Source of the DNA: UBA2336 sp964404445
GTDB taxonomy: Bacteria; Bacteroidota; Bacteroidia; Cytophagales; Cyclobacteriaceae
Direction of reading: 5' to 3'
Assembly (NCBI GenBank): GCA_964404445.1
Contig: CAYOJW010000001.1
Coordinates: 124,001 to 188,000 of the forward strand
DNA length: 64,000 bases
Positions 9,461 through 18,808 of this stretch are shown here, piece by piece (within the stretch, counting starts at the first letter, position 1; every line of letters starts with the position of its first letter). The notes under the pieces were generated by a model that was not told the DNA's origin, made no database searches, and saw nothing but the letters and a program-made list of their open reading frames with translations. The translations under genes and the position numbers were made by a program.

Positions 9461-9868
9461 TTATTTTATACGTTTGAAAATAAACGTGGTTACCATAGCT
9501 GGATATTGTAAGTCTAATCTCAATTTATTATATGACAAAAACTCATATTTATAGGGCAGGACAACAATAAGCGTATCTTCATATCCGGGACCTTCATATA
9601 TATAGTAGGTACTCTTTGTAAACAGAATGGAGTCGTTCATCCAATATTTACTATATGTAAAATCATTTGTGTTAACATAATCAAACAAAATGCTGTCCTG
9701 GCGGTATTCAGTATAAGACCCAGGGTAACTAATTGGGCCAAAACTATTTTCAATAACTTCCCACCTGCCCAAAATAGCTTGTTTGGGATCTGTTACGAGC
9801 CCGGGGGGATGGTCATCGTGACAACTGCACAGATTGAAAAGCAATATATAAACGAGCAACTTTTTCAT
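9461..9868 (-). CDS. small lipoprotein, unknown function
   Basis: A 135-residue protein with a lipoprotein signal (MKKLLVYILLFNLCSCHDD, Cys in LCSC). The mature part begins with a GRWEVIE segment and ends in beta-strand-like sequence (LDLQYPAMVTTFIFKRIK), which recalls the lipocalin-like or META-type domains common in Bacteroidota lipoproteins; this is only a resemblance. It ends 7 bp before the metallopeptidase start and probably shares its transcript. Confidence 0.7.
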   Translation of the reverse strand: MKKLLVYILLFNLCSCHDDHPPGLVTDPKQAILGRWEVIENSFGPISYPGSYTEYRQDSILFDYVNTNDFTYSKYWMNDSILFTKSTYYIYEGPGYEDTLIVVLPYKYEFLSYNKLRLDLQYPAMVTTFIFKRIK

Positions 9869-10085
9869 TCAGAGATATGATGTTGGTTACGCTTATCTAT
9901 CATATTGAATTAGACACTCAAACTATGTGTTTGGTTGGAACCAAAGTTAATAAACTTTTCACTCAGCCAGAGCCCCCCTTACCGCATATTGAGGAGTGAT
10001 TTTTATCAGTTTATCCAATAGCGAATACCCCTGAATACTGTAACCCTGCCATCCTGTCACTTCACCCCTTTTGGAACATAATTTG

Positions 10086-10112
10086 AAATCCTGCCCAGCG
10101 CAGGATTTTTTT
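10086..10112 (+). terminator. terminator-like hairpin in the htpG leader
   Basis: A perfect 9-bp stem (AAATCCTGC / GCAGGATTT, loop CCAGC) followed by a run of seven T. It has intrinsic-terminator form on the plus strand but no plus-strand gene ends upstream; it lies only about 20 nt before the htpG start. It may be a leader structure rather than a gene-end terminator. The rest of 9869-10130 holds nothing recognisable. Confidence 0.5.
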
Positions 10113-10130
10113 ATTTAACCGCTATAAACT

Positions 10131-12029
10131 ATGTCAACAGTTCAGGAAAAAGGAACCATTTCCATCCACACCGAAAATATTTTTCCCATCATCAAAAAGT
10201 TTCTCTACTCCGACCACGAGATCTTTTTACGCGAGTTGGTAAGCAACGCAGTGGATGCAACCCAAAAACTTAAAAAGCTTGCCTCGCTGGGCGAGTTCAA
10301 TGGCGAACTGGGCGATGTAACCATCGATGTTAGCTTCGATAAAGACAAAAAAACCATCACCATCAGCGACAAGGGCCTGGGGATGACAGGCGAAGAAATT
10401 AAAAAATACATCAACCAGATTGCCTTCTCGGGTGCGGCTGAGTTTGTTGAAAAATTCAAAGACAAAACCGATGCAAAAGACATCATCGGGAAATTCGGGC
10501 TTGGCTTTTATTCGGCTTTTATGGTAGCCGATAAGGTTGAAGTTATTTCTAAATCGTTTAAAGAAGGAACAGAAGCCGCACGCTGGGAGTGCGATGGCTC
10601 AACACAGTTTGAACTGGATGTTGACAAAAAAGAAACGCGCGGTACCGATGTGATCCTCCATATCAATGCCGACTCGGAAGAATTTTTAGATGAATTCCGT
10701 TTGAAGGGCATCCTTGAAAAATACTGCAAGTTCCTTCCCGTGCCGATCAAATTCGGTAAGAAAACAGAAAGCGTTGAAGATGGTGTAGATAAAGAAGGTA
10801 AACCCAAATACAAAACCATCGAGGTTGATAACATCATCAACAATACCAATCCGATCTGGACAAAATCGCCCAACGATTTAAAAGATGAGGATTACCTGAA
10901 TTTTTATAAAGAGTTGTACCCGTTCAGTGAAGACCCGCTGTTCTGGATTCACCTCAACGTTGATTATCCGTTCAACTTAACCGGGGTACTGTATTTCCCG
11001 AAAGTGAAAAATGATTTCGAGATGCAGAAAAACAAAATACAGCTTTACTCGCGTCAGGTATTTATTACCGATGAGGTGAAAGATGTTGTGCCCGATTTTC
11101 TGATGCTGCTGCACGGTGTACTCGACTCGCCCGATATTCCGCTGAACGTTTCGCGAAGCTATCTGCAAAGCGACAGCAACGTAAAAAAAATCAGTCAGCA
11201 TATTACCAAAAAGGTTGCCGATAAATTAAACGACCTGTTCAAAAAAGACCGTACCGATTTTGAAAAGAAGTGGGACGATGTAAACCTGTTTGTGAAATAC
11301 GGTGTTATCAGCGATGAGAAGTTCTACGACCGTGCCAAAGATTTTGCATTGTTCAAGAATACCGAGAGCAAGTATTTTACGCTCGAAGAATACAAGGAAA
11401 AAGTAAAAACCAATCAAACCGATAAAGACGGTAACGTTATTTACCTGTACAGTTCCGATACCGGCAAGCAAGACAGCTTTATCCAGGCGGCTAAAAACAA
11501 AGTCTATGATGTGCTGGTGCTGAACGGCCCGTTAGACAATCACTACATCAACACGCTCGAACAAAAACTTGAGAAAACACAAATCAAACGTGTGGACAGC
11601 GATACAGCCGACAAGCTGATCGACAAAGGCGAAAAAACCGAAAGCGTACTGAACGATGCCGAAAAAGAACAGGTAAAAACCGTATTCGAGAAAGCGATCA
11701 ACAACGCCAGCATGAATGTTACGGTTGAGTCGCTCGCGCCCGATGAACTGCCGGTAGTTATTACCATGAGCGAATTTATGCGCAGAATGAAAGACATGGC
11801 CAAGATGGGCGGTGGCGGTTATGCGTTTATGGGTTCAATGCCCGATCAGTACGCGGTGGCCATCAACGGCAACCACGGCATTATTCAAAAAATATTGAAA
11901 GCCGAAAGTGAAGAACAAAAAGCAACGTTAGCCAAACAGGCATTCGACTTAGGCTTGCTTTCGCAGAATATGCTTACGGGCGCTGATCTTACCAACTTCA
12001 TTAAACGAAGTGTGAATTTGGTTTCGTAG
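10131..12029 (+). CDS. htpG: molecular chaperone HtpG (Hsp90)
   Basis: A 632-residue ATP-dependent cytosolic chaperone. The N-terminal GHKL ATPase domain shows the family landmarks: LRELVSNAVDA, ISDKGLGMT and GKFGLGFYSAFMVADKV. The middle domain contains the conserved SRSYLQSD block, and the C-terminal dimerisation domain has the RRMKDMAKMGGGG-like stretch. Length is normal. It is monocistronic by context: a hairpin lies in its leader and a palindromic MITE-like element starts 3 bp after its stop. Confidence 0.98.
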   Translation: MSTVQEKGTISIHTENIFPIIKKFLYSDHEIFLRELVSNAVDATQKLKKLASLGEFNGELGDVTIDVSFDKDKKTITISDKGLGMTGEEIKKYINQIAFSGAAEFVEKFKDKTDAKDIIGKFGLGFYSAFMVADKVEVISKSFKEGTEAARWECDGSTQFELDVDKKETRGTDVILHINADSEEFLDEFRLKGILEKYCKFLPVPIKFGKKTESVEDGVDKEGKPKYKTIEVDNIINNTNPIWTKSPNDLKDEDYLNFYKELYPFSEDPLFWIHLNVDYPFNLTGVLYFPKVKNDFEMQKNKIQLYSRQVFITDEVKDVVPDFLMLLHGVLDSPDIPLNVSRSYLQSDSNVKKISQHITKKVADKLNDLFKKDRTDFEKKWDDVNLFVKYGVISDEKFYDRAKDFALFKNTESKYFTLEEYKEKVKTNQTDKDGNVIYLYSSDTGKQDSFIQAAKNKVYDVLVLNGPLDNHYINTLEQKLEKTQIKRVDSDTADKLIDKGEKTESVLNDAEKEQVKTVFEKAINNASMNVTVESLAPDELPVVITMSEFMRRMKDMAKMGGGGYAFMGSMPDQYAVAINGNHGIIQKILKAESEEQKATLAKQAFDLGLLSQNMLTGADLTNFIKRSVNLVS

Positions 12030-12032
12030 TGT

Positions 12033-12174
12033 AAGAGGCTGTATCAAAAATTAATATAATAAACCTCGTCACATCGATCCCGATTTATCGGGAGAGATGT
12101 CCCGATTTTGAGCATTAATTGACGGGATGTCTCACTGCGTTCGACATGACGCACTATTTTTGATACAGCCTCTT
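12033..12174. mobile_element. MITE-like palindromic element with 19-bp terminal inverted repeats
   Basis: Perfect 19-bp inverted repeats (aagaggctgtatcaaaaat at 12033-12051 and its complement at 12156-12174) bound 142 bp. The interior carries a cccgatttatcggg hairpin and two further imperfect inverted repeats (cgtcacatcga / tcgacatgacg; gagatgtcccg / cgggatgtctc). It is too small to encode a transposase and starts 3 bp after htpG, where it may also act as the transcript end. The termini resemble ends I associate with IS1182-type elements, but this is from memory. Confidence 0.75.
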
Positions 12175-12236
12175 TCCTCGCGTTATTTATTATTGCCAAA
12201 AACATAATACTTTTACAGGTGTTGGTTCGTTTTTGC

Positions 12237-13061
12237 ATGAAGATGAAACTCAGGATATGCCTTTTTTTGCTGGCGGTTTTACCCGCATTGTTTGTTCGGG
12301 CACAGGAAACCGAGCCGGAAGACCAGCGCTTTACGGTAGATACCCCGGTAAACCTCGATTTCATTACCGATGAAAAACCCGAAGAAGCCCCCAAAAAGAA
12401 AAAGGTAAAAAAGAAAGTGTATTACGGTGTTAAAACCAAAAAGGGTTTTGCCCGCAGGGGAACAGGCAATCGTGTTACCTATGAACTTTTTTATTATCTC
12501 AAAAAATCCGAAACCCCTAAAACCTTTGTGCGCGACATTTATTATTACGACTACACCCGCAGAGAGGTGTTGCGCACCAGTAAATTCGATCCGAAAAAAG
12601 GCGTGCTGTTACACGGCCCGTACAAACGCATGCAAAACCAGGTGGTGCTGGAAGAAGGTGTTTTTTACAAAGGCACTAAACACGGACGCTGGATGACGTA
12701 TAAAAACGACAGCACCCTGATCGATAAAGCCAAATATTTCAGAGGATGGCCAAAAGAATCGTTAGTGAGTTATTACGATCCGATGGAACGGAAAAAAGTA
12801 AAAGAAATTACGCCCATCGAGTTTGGCGAGAAAGAAGGCTTCTACTATATGTTTCACGAAAACGGATTAGTGGCCGTAACCGGTGAGTACAAATGGGATA
12901 AAAAAGTGGGCAACTGGGTTGAGTATTATCCCAGCGGCAAGCGCAAAAAACTCATTACCTATCCGAAAGACCCGTTCGACAAAACCGCCCAGCCGTTTGT
13001 TAAAACCGAGTGGAACGACAAAGGCAAAGAACTTTACCGGAACAATAAGATGGCGAAGTAA
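12237..13061 (+). CDS. exported YwqK/MORN-repeat-like protein
   Basis: A 274-residue protein with a signal peptide (KMKLRICLFLLAVLPALFVRA), a Lys-rich linker near residues 45-60 and then repeated units such as HGPYKRM, HGRWMTY, GFYYMFHENG and GNWVEYYPSGKRK. These match the YwqK-type antitoxin-like/MORN repeat family, common in Bacteroidota exported proteins; no toxin partner lies beside it. The ATG at 12237 is chosen over the GTG at 12219 because it begins the signal peptide directly. It converges with yraN. Confidence 0.75.
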   Translation: MKMKLRICLFLLAVLPALFVRAQETEPEDQRFTVDTPVNLDFITDEKPEEAPKKKKVKKKVYYGVKTKKGFARRGTGNRVTYELFYYLKKSETPKTFVRDIYYYDYTRREVLRTSKFDPKKGVLLHGPYKRMQNQVVLEEGVFYKGTKHGRWMTYKNDSTLIDKAKYFRGWPKESLVSYYDPMERKKVKEITPIEFGEKEGFYYMFHENGLVAVTGEYKWDKKVGNWVEYYPSGKRKKLITYPKDPFDKTAQPFVKTEWNDKGKELYRNNKMAK

Positions 13062-13072
13062 AATAGCGCGTA

Positions 13073-13423
13073 TCAGTAAAACGCGTCTTCAAAGTGAACA
13101 ATCTCAGGGTTCGCACCAATCTTAACCGAAACAATATCGAACCGGATGTTGCCTTCGTAGTGATACTCGTACGTGTATTGCTCTGCTGCACGGATAACAT
13201 TCGCGGCTTTTTTTGAATCGACAAACGCCTCCGGCTCACCATAAAACGAATAGCTTCGCGTTTTTACCTCCACAAAAACAATGAAACTGTCCTTACGCAC
13301 AATCAAATCGATTTCGGCATGTTTATGCCGGTAATTGCGCGTAATAATTTCGTACCCCTTCTGCTGAAGATATTCTGCGGCCAGCTTTTCACCTTCATTA
13401 CCGGTTTTGATCGTTTCGGCCAT
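13073..13423 (-). CDS. YraN family protein (UPF0102, endonuclease-like fold)
   Basis: A 116-residue protein with the YraN landmarks: GNEGEKLAAEYLQQKGYEI, RNYRHKHAEIDLIV and FVEVKTR, the last two forming the PD-(D/E)xK-type acidic/Lys signature. The family is widespread and conserved, related to Holliday-junction-resolvase-like nucleases, with unproven function. The frame runs 19 codons further upstream, but the family start (MAETIKTGNEGEK) and the divergent gene at 13468 support the ATG at 13423. Confidence 0.9.
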   Translation of the reverse strand: MAETIKTGNEGEKLAAEYLQQKGYEIITRNYRHKHAEIDLIVRKDSFIVFVEVKTRSYSFYGEPEAFVDSKKAANVIRAAEQYTYEYHYEGNIRFDIVSVKIGANPEIVHFEDAFY

Positions 13424-13467
13424 GTTCAAAATCGTAAATCTGAAATCTAATATCGTAAATTTACCCC

Positions 13468-14475
13468 ATGTCTGTAACAAAAAAAGCCATCGAAAACTTT
13501 ACGCGCCAGTTAGGCGATGCGTTAAAAATCGGCCAGTCGCTTGACCTGATGCGACCCGGCAGCGACATCCGCAACATTGTTATTGCCGGTATGGGCGGTT
13601 CGGGTATCAGCGCCAACTTAGTTGAGTCGCTCACGTGGGGGCGCATTCCTATCCCGATTTCGGTTTGTAAAAGTTACACCATTCCGCAGTTTGTAAACCC
13701 GCACACACTGTTCATTGCCAGCTCGTACAGCGGCAACACCGAAGAAACCATTGCCGCCCTTAACAAAGCCTTGCTGAAACGCGCACACTGTATTGTGATC
13801 GCCTCGGGCGGAAAAATTTTAGAGATCGCCCGCGAGTATAATTTGTTTTATATCCAGCTTCCGTTAGGATGGTCAAGTCCGCGTGCCATGTTAGGCTATA
13901 ACATGATTTCGCTGCTCTCGCTGTTGTACCACACCAATTTAATTGGCGCTGCTTTTATTAAAGAAACCGAGAACGCCATCGAGTATTTAGACCGCAGTGA
14001 AAAAGCCATCCAAACCGAAGCCGAAATTATTGCCCGTAAACTCAAAGGCAAACTGCCGGTAATTTATTGCGATCAGCGTTTACACGCGATGGCCGTTCGC
14101 TTTCAGCAACAGCTTAACGAAAACGCCAAACAGTTTGCGCACGTAAACACCTTCCCGGAAATGAACCACAACGAACTTACCGGATGGAATTTTCCCGAGA
14201 ACCTTTTGCCGATGTTACAGGTTATATACCTGTACTCCGATCACGACCACGAACGGGTTGAGAAACGCATGGACATTTGCCGCGATGTGTTCGAGAAAAA
14301 ATCGAACAGCATTATCGACATCGTAGGCGAAGGGGCTTCGTTGTTGGAACAATATTATTACCTCATCCACTTAACCGACTGGATTTCGTTTTACTTAGCC
14401 AAAGAAAATGGCGTAGAGGCCGATCCCATCGAGATCGTAGATTACTTAAAAGCAGAGCTTGACAAAAAACGGTGA
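13468..14475 (+). CDS. bifunctional phosphoglucose/phosphomannose isomerase family protein (SIS domains)
   Basis: A 335-residue cytosolic protein with two SIS folds. The first carries VIAGMGGSGISANLVE and the phosphosugar-binding SSYSGNTEETI; the second contains FPEMNHNELTGW, whose Glu and His correspond to the catalytic region of the archaeal-type PGI/PMI family. It would interconvert glucose-6-P or mannose-6-P with fructose-6-P. It heads a four-gene plus-strand run; its stop codon overlaps the lipB start by 4 bp, so the two are translationally coupled. Confidence 0.9.
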   Translation: MSVTKKAIENFTRQLGDALKIGQSLDLMRPGSDIRNIVIAGMGGSGISANLVESLTWGRIPIPISVCKSYTIPQFVNPHTLFIASSYSGNTEETIAALNKALLKRAHCIVIASGGKILEIAREYNLFYIQLPLGWSSPRAMLGYNMISLLSLLYHTNLIGAAFIKETENAIEYLDRSEKAIQTEAEIIARKLKGKLPVIYCDQRLHAMAVRFQQQLNENAKQFAHVNTFPEMNHNELTGWNFPENLLPMLQVIYLYSDHDHERVEKRMDICRDVFEKKSNSIIDIVGEGASLLEQYYYLIHLTDWISFYLAKENGVEADPIEIVDYLKAELDKKR

Positions 14476-15191
14476 ACACAATTTCAAATCATCAAACAAA
14501 ATTTATAGACCTCGGGCTGATGGAATACCAGCAAGCCTGGGATTACCAAACGCAACTGTTTAATTCCATACTCGATGTTAAATCAAGAAACCGTACGGCT
14601 TCTGAGAACGATCAACTAACAACCAACAACTACTTACTATTCTGCGAACACCCGCACGTTTACACACTTGGCAAAAGCGGAAACGAAGATAACCTCTTAA
14701 TTAAAAAAGAAGAACTCCCTGCCATTGGTGCAACATACCATCACATTAATCGCGGAGGCGATATTACCTATCACGGCCCCGGTCAGTTAGTCGGTTACCC
14801 GATCTTGGATTTAGAAAATTTTTTTACCGACATTCATCAATATATGCGCTTCCTCGAAGAAGCCATCATACAAACCCTGGCGGAGTTTAATATCATTGCC
14901 GGAAGAATTAAGGGATTAACCGGAGTTTGGTTAGATGTTGACGATCCAAAAAAAGCCAGAAAGATTTGTGCCCTGGGTGTAAAAACCAGTCGTTGGGTTA
15001 CGCTGCATGGCTTTGCATTAAACGTAAACACCGATCTTTCGTACTTCGATAAGATGATCCCGTGCGGTATAAGCGATAAAGCGGTAACTTCTATGGCGAA
15101 AGAGTTGAACAAAGTTGTTGACATGGATCAGGTAAAGAATACGCTGAAACAGAAGTTTGCAGAACTTTTCAAAATGCAATTATTTGTTTGA
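14472..15191 (+). CDS. lipB: octanoyltransferase LipB
   Basis: A 239-residue enzyme that transfers octanoyl groups from acyl carrier protein to lipoyl domains, the first step of endogenous lipoate synthesis. Signature RGGDITYHGPGQLVGYP, catalytic Lys in ALGVKTSRW and catalytic Cys (C198) in IPCGISDKAV are present. The start is a GTG overlapping the upstream stop (GTGA); the FIDLG block conserved in the family lies before the first ATG at 14520, which supports the GTG. lipA is not in the window. Confidence 0.95.
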   Translation: MNTISNHQTKFIDLGLMEYQQAWDYQTQLFNSILDVKSRNRTASENDQLTTNNYLLFCEHPHVYTLGKSGNEDNLLIKKEELPAIGATYHHINRGGDITYHGPGQLVGYPILDLENFFTDIHQYMRFLEEAIIQTLAEFNIIAGRIKGLTGVWLDVDDPKKARKICALGVKTSRWVTLHGFALNVNTDLSYFDKMIPCGISDKAVTSMAKELNKVVDMDQVKNTLKQKFAELFKMQLFV

Positions 15192-15272
15192 AGTCTTGCC
15201 CGGAACCGGCAAAACCATTACCGAACAACAACTTATCCGCACAAATTCATATCTTCGGTAAATTTTAACGGT

Positions 15273-15989
15273 ATGAACCCCGAACTCCGCGACATCCTGT
15301 TCCTCGATATTGAAACAGTGGCGTGTACAAACAACTTCGCCTCGTTAGACGAACGGCTAAAAACACAATGGGCACGCAAGGCCGGTTTTTTGAAACGCGA
15401 TGAAACCATTACCGATGAACAACTGTTCCATGAACGTGCCGGCATTTATGCCGAGTTTGGGAAAGTAATCTGCATCAGTGTCGGTAAATTTTTTGATACC
15501 GAATCCGGGGTACTGGGATTAAAAACAAAATCGTATTACGGGCATGATGAAAAAGCGCTGCTGCTTGAGTTTAAAACCATGCTCGAAAAAGATTCGGAAC
15601 GGGTTAAACTTTGTGCACACAACGGTAAAGAATTCGACTTTCCGTATTTAAGCCGCAGGATGTTAGTGCAAAACATTGTGTTGCCTGCTCCGTTAAACCT
15701 GGCAGGGCGCAAGCCCTGGGAAAACCCGCACCTCGATACAATGGAACTCTGGAAATTTGGCGACTACAAACACTTTACCTCGCTGGATTTGCTCGCTACC
15801 ATTTTTAACATCCCCTCCAGCAAAACCGATATGGATGGTAGTCAGGTAAACCATGTATATTACAAAAAGAATAACCTCGAAAAAATCAAAGACTATTGTG
15901 TGAGTGATGTGGTGGTGTTAACACAACTATATTTAAAATTAAAAGGAATGCCGTTATTGGATACGAATAACATCATCCAGGCGGACTAA
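15273..15989 (+). CDS. 3'-5' exonuclease, PolB exonuclease-like (DEDD)
   Basis: A 238-residue protein with the DEDD exonuclease motifs: ExoI LFLDIETVA (about residue 11), ExoII CAHNGKEFDFPYL, and ExoIII YCVSDVVVLTQLY. It matches the family of predicted 3'-5' exonucleases related to the PolB proofreading domain (DNA_pol_B_exo2). It probably acts on DNA. The rnr start follows 6 bp after its stop, so a shared transcript is very likely; both are 3'-5' exonucleases. Confidence 0.88.
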   Translation: MNPELRDILFLDIETVACTNNFASLDERLKTQWARKAGFLKRDETITDEQLFHERAGIYAEFGKVICISVGKFFDTESGVLGLKTKSYYGHDEKALLLEFKTMLEKDSERVKLCAHNGKEFDFPYLSRRMLVQNIVLPAPLNLAGRKPWENPHLDTMELWKFGDYKHFTSLDLLATIFNIPSSKTDMDGSQVNHVYYKKNNLEKIKDYCVSDVVVLTQLYLKLKGMPLLDTNNIIQAD

Positions 15990-15995
15990 TACATT

Positions 15996-18167
15996 ATGAG
16001 TAAAAAGAAAAAAGATAAATCGTCCGATCAAAAAAGCATGATCGGCAAAATCAAATCAAACATCATGCGCTTGTTTGAAGAAAATCCCGAACGGGCTTAC
16101 AGCATTAAACAGCTTGTAAAAAAACTCGTACTCAAAAAACGTGACGATGTAAAAACCGCCACCTTCATTGTGTACGAATTAGAAGATGATGGAAAAATAA
16201 AAGAATTACCCAATGGTAGTTATGCTTACGCACAAGGCGGAACAAGCAATCAGCTTACCGGTATTGTCGATCATGTAAACGCACGTTTTGCATACGTGCG
16301 CGTTGGCGAAGATAAAAAAGATGTATATATAAAAACGAGCGATCTCGGTTCGGCTGTCGATGGCGATACGGTAACCATCAGCGTGTTTTCAAAACGCAGC
16401 GGTGCAAACCCCGAAGGAAAAGTTACCGGCATTGTAAAACGCGGAAGATCACGCTTTGCGGGCCGTGTTGAATTATCGAAGAACTTCGCCTTTGTTGTGC
16501 CCGATTACCGCAAAATGCACCAGGATTTCTTTGTGTATCCCGAACACATCAACGGAGCCAAAACCAACGACAAGGTTGTGGTAGAAGTAACCGATTGGGC
16601 ATCGGGCGAAAAAAATCCAATCGCTAAAATTGTAAACGTGTTGGGTTCGGCTGGTGAAAACGAAGCCGAGATTCATTCCATCATGGCCGAATTCGGACTG
16701 CCGTTCGAGTTCCCCGAAAAAGTTGAACAGGAAGCCAACAACATTGAAGAAGGCTTTACCAAATCCGAAATTAAAAAGCGTTGGGATTTCCGCGAGGTTT
16801 TAACATTCACGATCGACCCCGAAGATGCCAAAGATTTTGACGATGCGTTGTCGATCCAAATGTTGCCCGATGGATTGTACCAGATTGGCGTACACATTGC
16901 CGATGTAACCCATTATGTCGATCCGAAATCGGAGTTGGAAAAAGAAGCGTTCGACCGCGCCACTTCGGTTTACTTAGTGGATCGAACCATTCCGATGTTG
17001 CCCGAAAGGTTATCGAACGGTTTGTGTTCACTTCGTCCGAATGAAGATAAGTTTACATTCGCAGCCGTGTTCGACATAGATGCCGATGGTCATATTAAAA
17101 AAGAATGGTTCGGTCGCACCATCATTCACTCCGATCACCGGTTTACGTACGAAGGCGCGCAGGAAGTGATCGAAAGCGGCAAAGGAACTTTCGCCAAGGA
17201 AATAAAAACATTGAACGACCTCGCACACAAACTGCGCAAACAGCGCTTCAATCACGGTGCCGTAAATTTTGAAACTACCGAAGTAAAATTTAAACTCGAT
17301 GAGCGCGGCAAACCGTTGGCCGTTATTCCGAAAGAACGTAAAGATGCGCACAAACTCATCGAAGAGTTTATGCTGTTGGCCAACCGGCAGGTAGCACGTT
17401 TTATTTACAACATGAAAAAGGGCGAAGAACGCAACACGTTTGTGTATCGCACGCACGATAACCCCGACCCCGAAAAACTTCAAAACTTTGCCGTGTTCGC
17501 CAAACAGTTCGGCCACAAGCTGAATGTTGAAGGCAGTGGTGTTTCGCGTTCGCTGAATAAACTGATGGATGAAGTAGAAGGCAAGCCCGAACAAAACGTG
17601 CTGCAATCGCTGGCTGTACGCGCTATGGCCAAAGCCAAATACACGACCGAAGCCAAAGGCCACTTTGGGTTGGCGTTCGATCACTATTCGCATTTTACAT
17701 CGCCCATCAGGCGTTACCCCGACATGATGGTGCACCGGTTGTTACAACATTATCTCGACAAGGGGAAACCGGTCAACAAAAAAGAATATGAAGAAAAATG
17801 TTTGCATTCGTCCGAACGCGAAAAACGTGCGGCCGATGCCGAGCGGGCATCTATCAAATACAAACAGGTAGAGTTTATGTCGATGATGGACAAAAACAAA
17901 GTGTATGACGGGCTGATCTCTGGCGTAACCGAGTGGGGGATTTTTGTTGAGATCATCGAAACCAAATGCGAAGGCATGATACGCATGGCCGATATGGACG
18001 ATGATTTTTATGAATTTGATGAAAAGAGTTTTAGTGTAATAGGCCGCAGACGAAGAAAAATTTATACACTGGGCGACCAGGTTCGTGTTAAAATCAAAAA
18101 AACCGATGTTGACAGGCGGACGATTGACTTGGTGCTGGCAAGGGAAAAGTCTGGTGCTTTTGAATAG
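15996..18167 (+). CDS. rnr: ribonuclease R
   Basis: A 723-residue 3'-5' processive exoribonuclease of the RNB family. Order: N-terminal winged-helix region with basic KKKKDKSSDQ start, cold-shock OB folds (about 75-220), RNB catalytic domain with TIDPEDAKDFDDALSI carrying the metal-binding Asp residues, and a C-terminal S1 domain. It degrades structured RNA and takes part in RNA quality control. The last codons (IDLVLAREKSGAFE) lie within a direct repeat: 16 bp at 18132-18147 recur at 18847-18862, suggesting that DNA has been inserted at this gene's end. Confidence 0.97.
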   Translation: MSKKKKDKSSDQKSMIGKIKSNIMRLFEENPERAYSIKQLVKKLVLKKRDDVKTATFIVYELEDDGKIKELPNGSYAYAQGGTSNQLTGIVDHVNARFAYVRVGEDKKDVYIKTSDLGSAVDGDTVTISVFSKRSGANPEGKVTGIVKRGRSRFAGRVELSKNFAFVVPDYRKMHQDFFVYPEHINGAKTNDKVVVEVTDWASGEKNPIAKIVNVLGSAGENEAEIHSIMAEFGLPFEFPEKVEQEANNIEEGFTKSEIKKRWDFREVLTFTIDPEDAKDFDDALSIQMLPDGLYQIGVHIADVTHYVDPKSELEKEAFDRATSVYLVDRTIPMLPERLSNGLCSLRPNEDKFTFAAVFDIDADGHIKKEWFGRTIIHSDHRFTYEGAQEVIESGKGTFAKEIKTLNDLAHKLRKQRFNHGAVNFETTEVKFKLDERGKPLAVIPKERKDAHKLIEEFMLLANRQVARFIYNMKKGEERNTFVYRTHDNPDPEKLQNFAVFAKQFGHKLNVEGSGVSRSLNKLMDEVEGKPEQNVLQSLAVRAMAKAKYTTEAKGHFGLAFDHYSHFTSPIRRYPDMMVHRLLQHYLDKGKPVNKKEYEEKCLHSSEREKRAADAERASIKYKQVEFMSMMDKNKVYDGLISGVTEWGIFVEIIETKCEGMIRMADMDDDFYEFDEKSFSVIGRRRRKIYTLGDQVRVKIKKTDVDRRTIDLVLAREKSGAFE
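18132..18147 (+). repeat. direct repeat copy 1, inside the rnr 3' end
   Basis: gtgctggcaagggaaa, encoding VLARE of RNase R. An identical 16-mer lies at 18847-18862. The interval between the copies holds the unknown membrane protein gene, giving the arrangement of an attachment-site duplication. Confidence 0.7.
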
Positions 18168-18179
18168 CCGGAATATGTG

Positions 18180-18210
18180 GATATTGCAGATATAGCGATG
18201 TTATAGGTAA
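18180..18210 (+). repeat. 31-nt upstream repeat, copy 1
   Basis: Aligns without gaps to 18963-18993 with 25 of 31 identical bases; shared core atattgca..atgtta..ggtaa. It lies just ahead of the unknown gene at 18232, and copy 2 lies just ahead of the unknown gene at 19022. Confidence 0.6.
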
Positions 18211-18231
18211 AGCGTTTAGATAATAATAGCG

Positions 18232-18753
18232 ATGAAATCAAAGTTAAGTAAGGCAGAATTTAAAAAACGACTAATTAAGTTGACGTCTAAGGAAAAGGAC
18301 TTTTACCTTTTTACTCCTTACAATTCGTCAGGCACACCATTTTGTGGAAAATATGACGACAAGACCTTTGAACTGACAAGGAATTCATTTTGGCGACACG
18401 TTAAAGCCATAATAATAAAAGGAGAATACAAAGAATCGAACAATAATTCGACAGAGGTAATCTACACGATTAGCTGGACAAAATTTATGAGAGCACTGTC
18501 TGTAATCTTTCTTGGCTTAACATTCATCGGGATTAATACTGTTTTAATTGTAATGAGTAAAAACTCGAACCATAGCTTAACATCCCTATTGGCAATTAAT
18601 GGATTTATTGCTTTTGGTTGTTTATGGGTAATGATCATAAACCAGATAACAAAGAGAATTATCAACCAAAGATTTAAAAAAGAATTTGAAATTGAAGTTA
18701 TAGATGAATGGGAGACGCTCGCAGTCAATAATACTAACGGATATACCCACTGA
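18232..18753 (+). CDS. hypothetical membrane protein
   Basis: A 173-residue protein with a Lys-rich N-terminal soluble half (about 1-80) and two hydrophobic segments (about 86-107 and 118-137), ending in a short charged tail. No family recognised. Composition is AT-rich and codon use is unlike the rnr operon just upstream. It sits between a repeated scrap of the rnr 3' end on both sides and is preceded by the 31-nt repeat, so it is likely an acquired gene. Confidence 0.6.
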   Translation: MKSKLSKAEFKKRLIKLTSKEKDFYLFTPYNSSGTPFCGKYDDKTFELTRNSFWRHVKAIIIKGEYKESNNNSTEVIYTISWTKFMRALSVIFLGLTFIGINTVLIVMSKNSNHSLTSLLAINGFIAFGCLWVMIINQITKRIINQRFKKEFEIEVIDEWETLAVNNTNGYTH

Positions 18754-18808
18754 TCTTAAAGTCAAAACAGCCCACTCAATTCAAAAAGACAAAGAATAAT
18801 TTTCGGCC

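Noticed and set aside
12044..12394. Minus-strand open frame spanning the MITE-like element and the start of the YwqK-like gene
   Set aside because: Antisense to a credible coding region and built partly from the palindromic element.
13461..13646. Small minus-strand open frame over the start of the sugar isomerase gene
   Set aside because: Antisense shadow of the conserved SIS domain; no start context or family resemblance.
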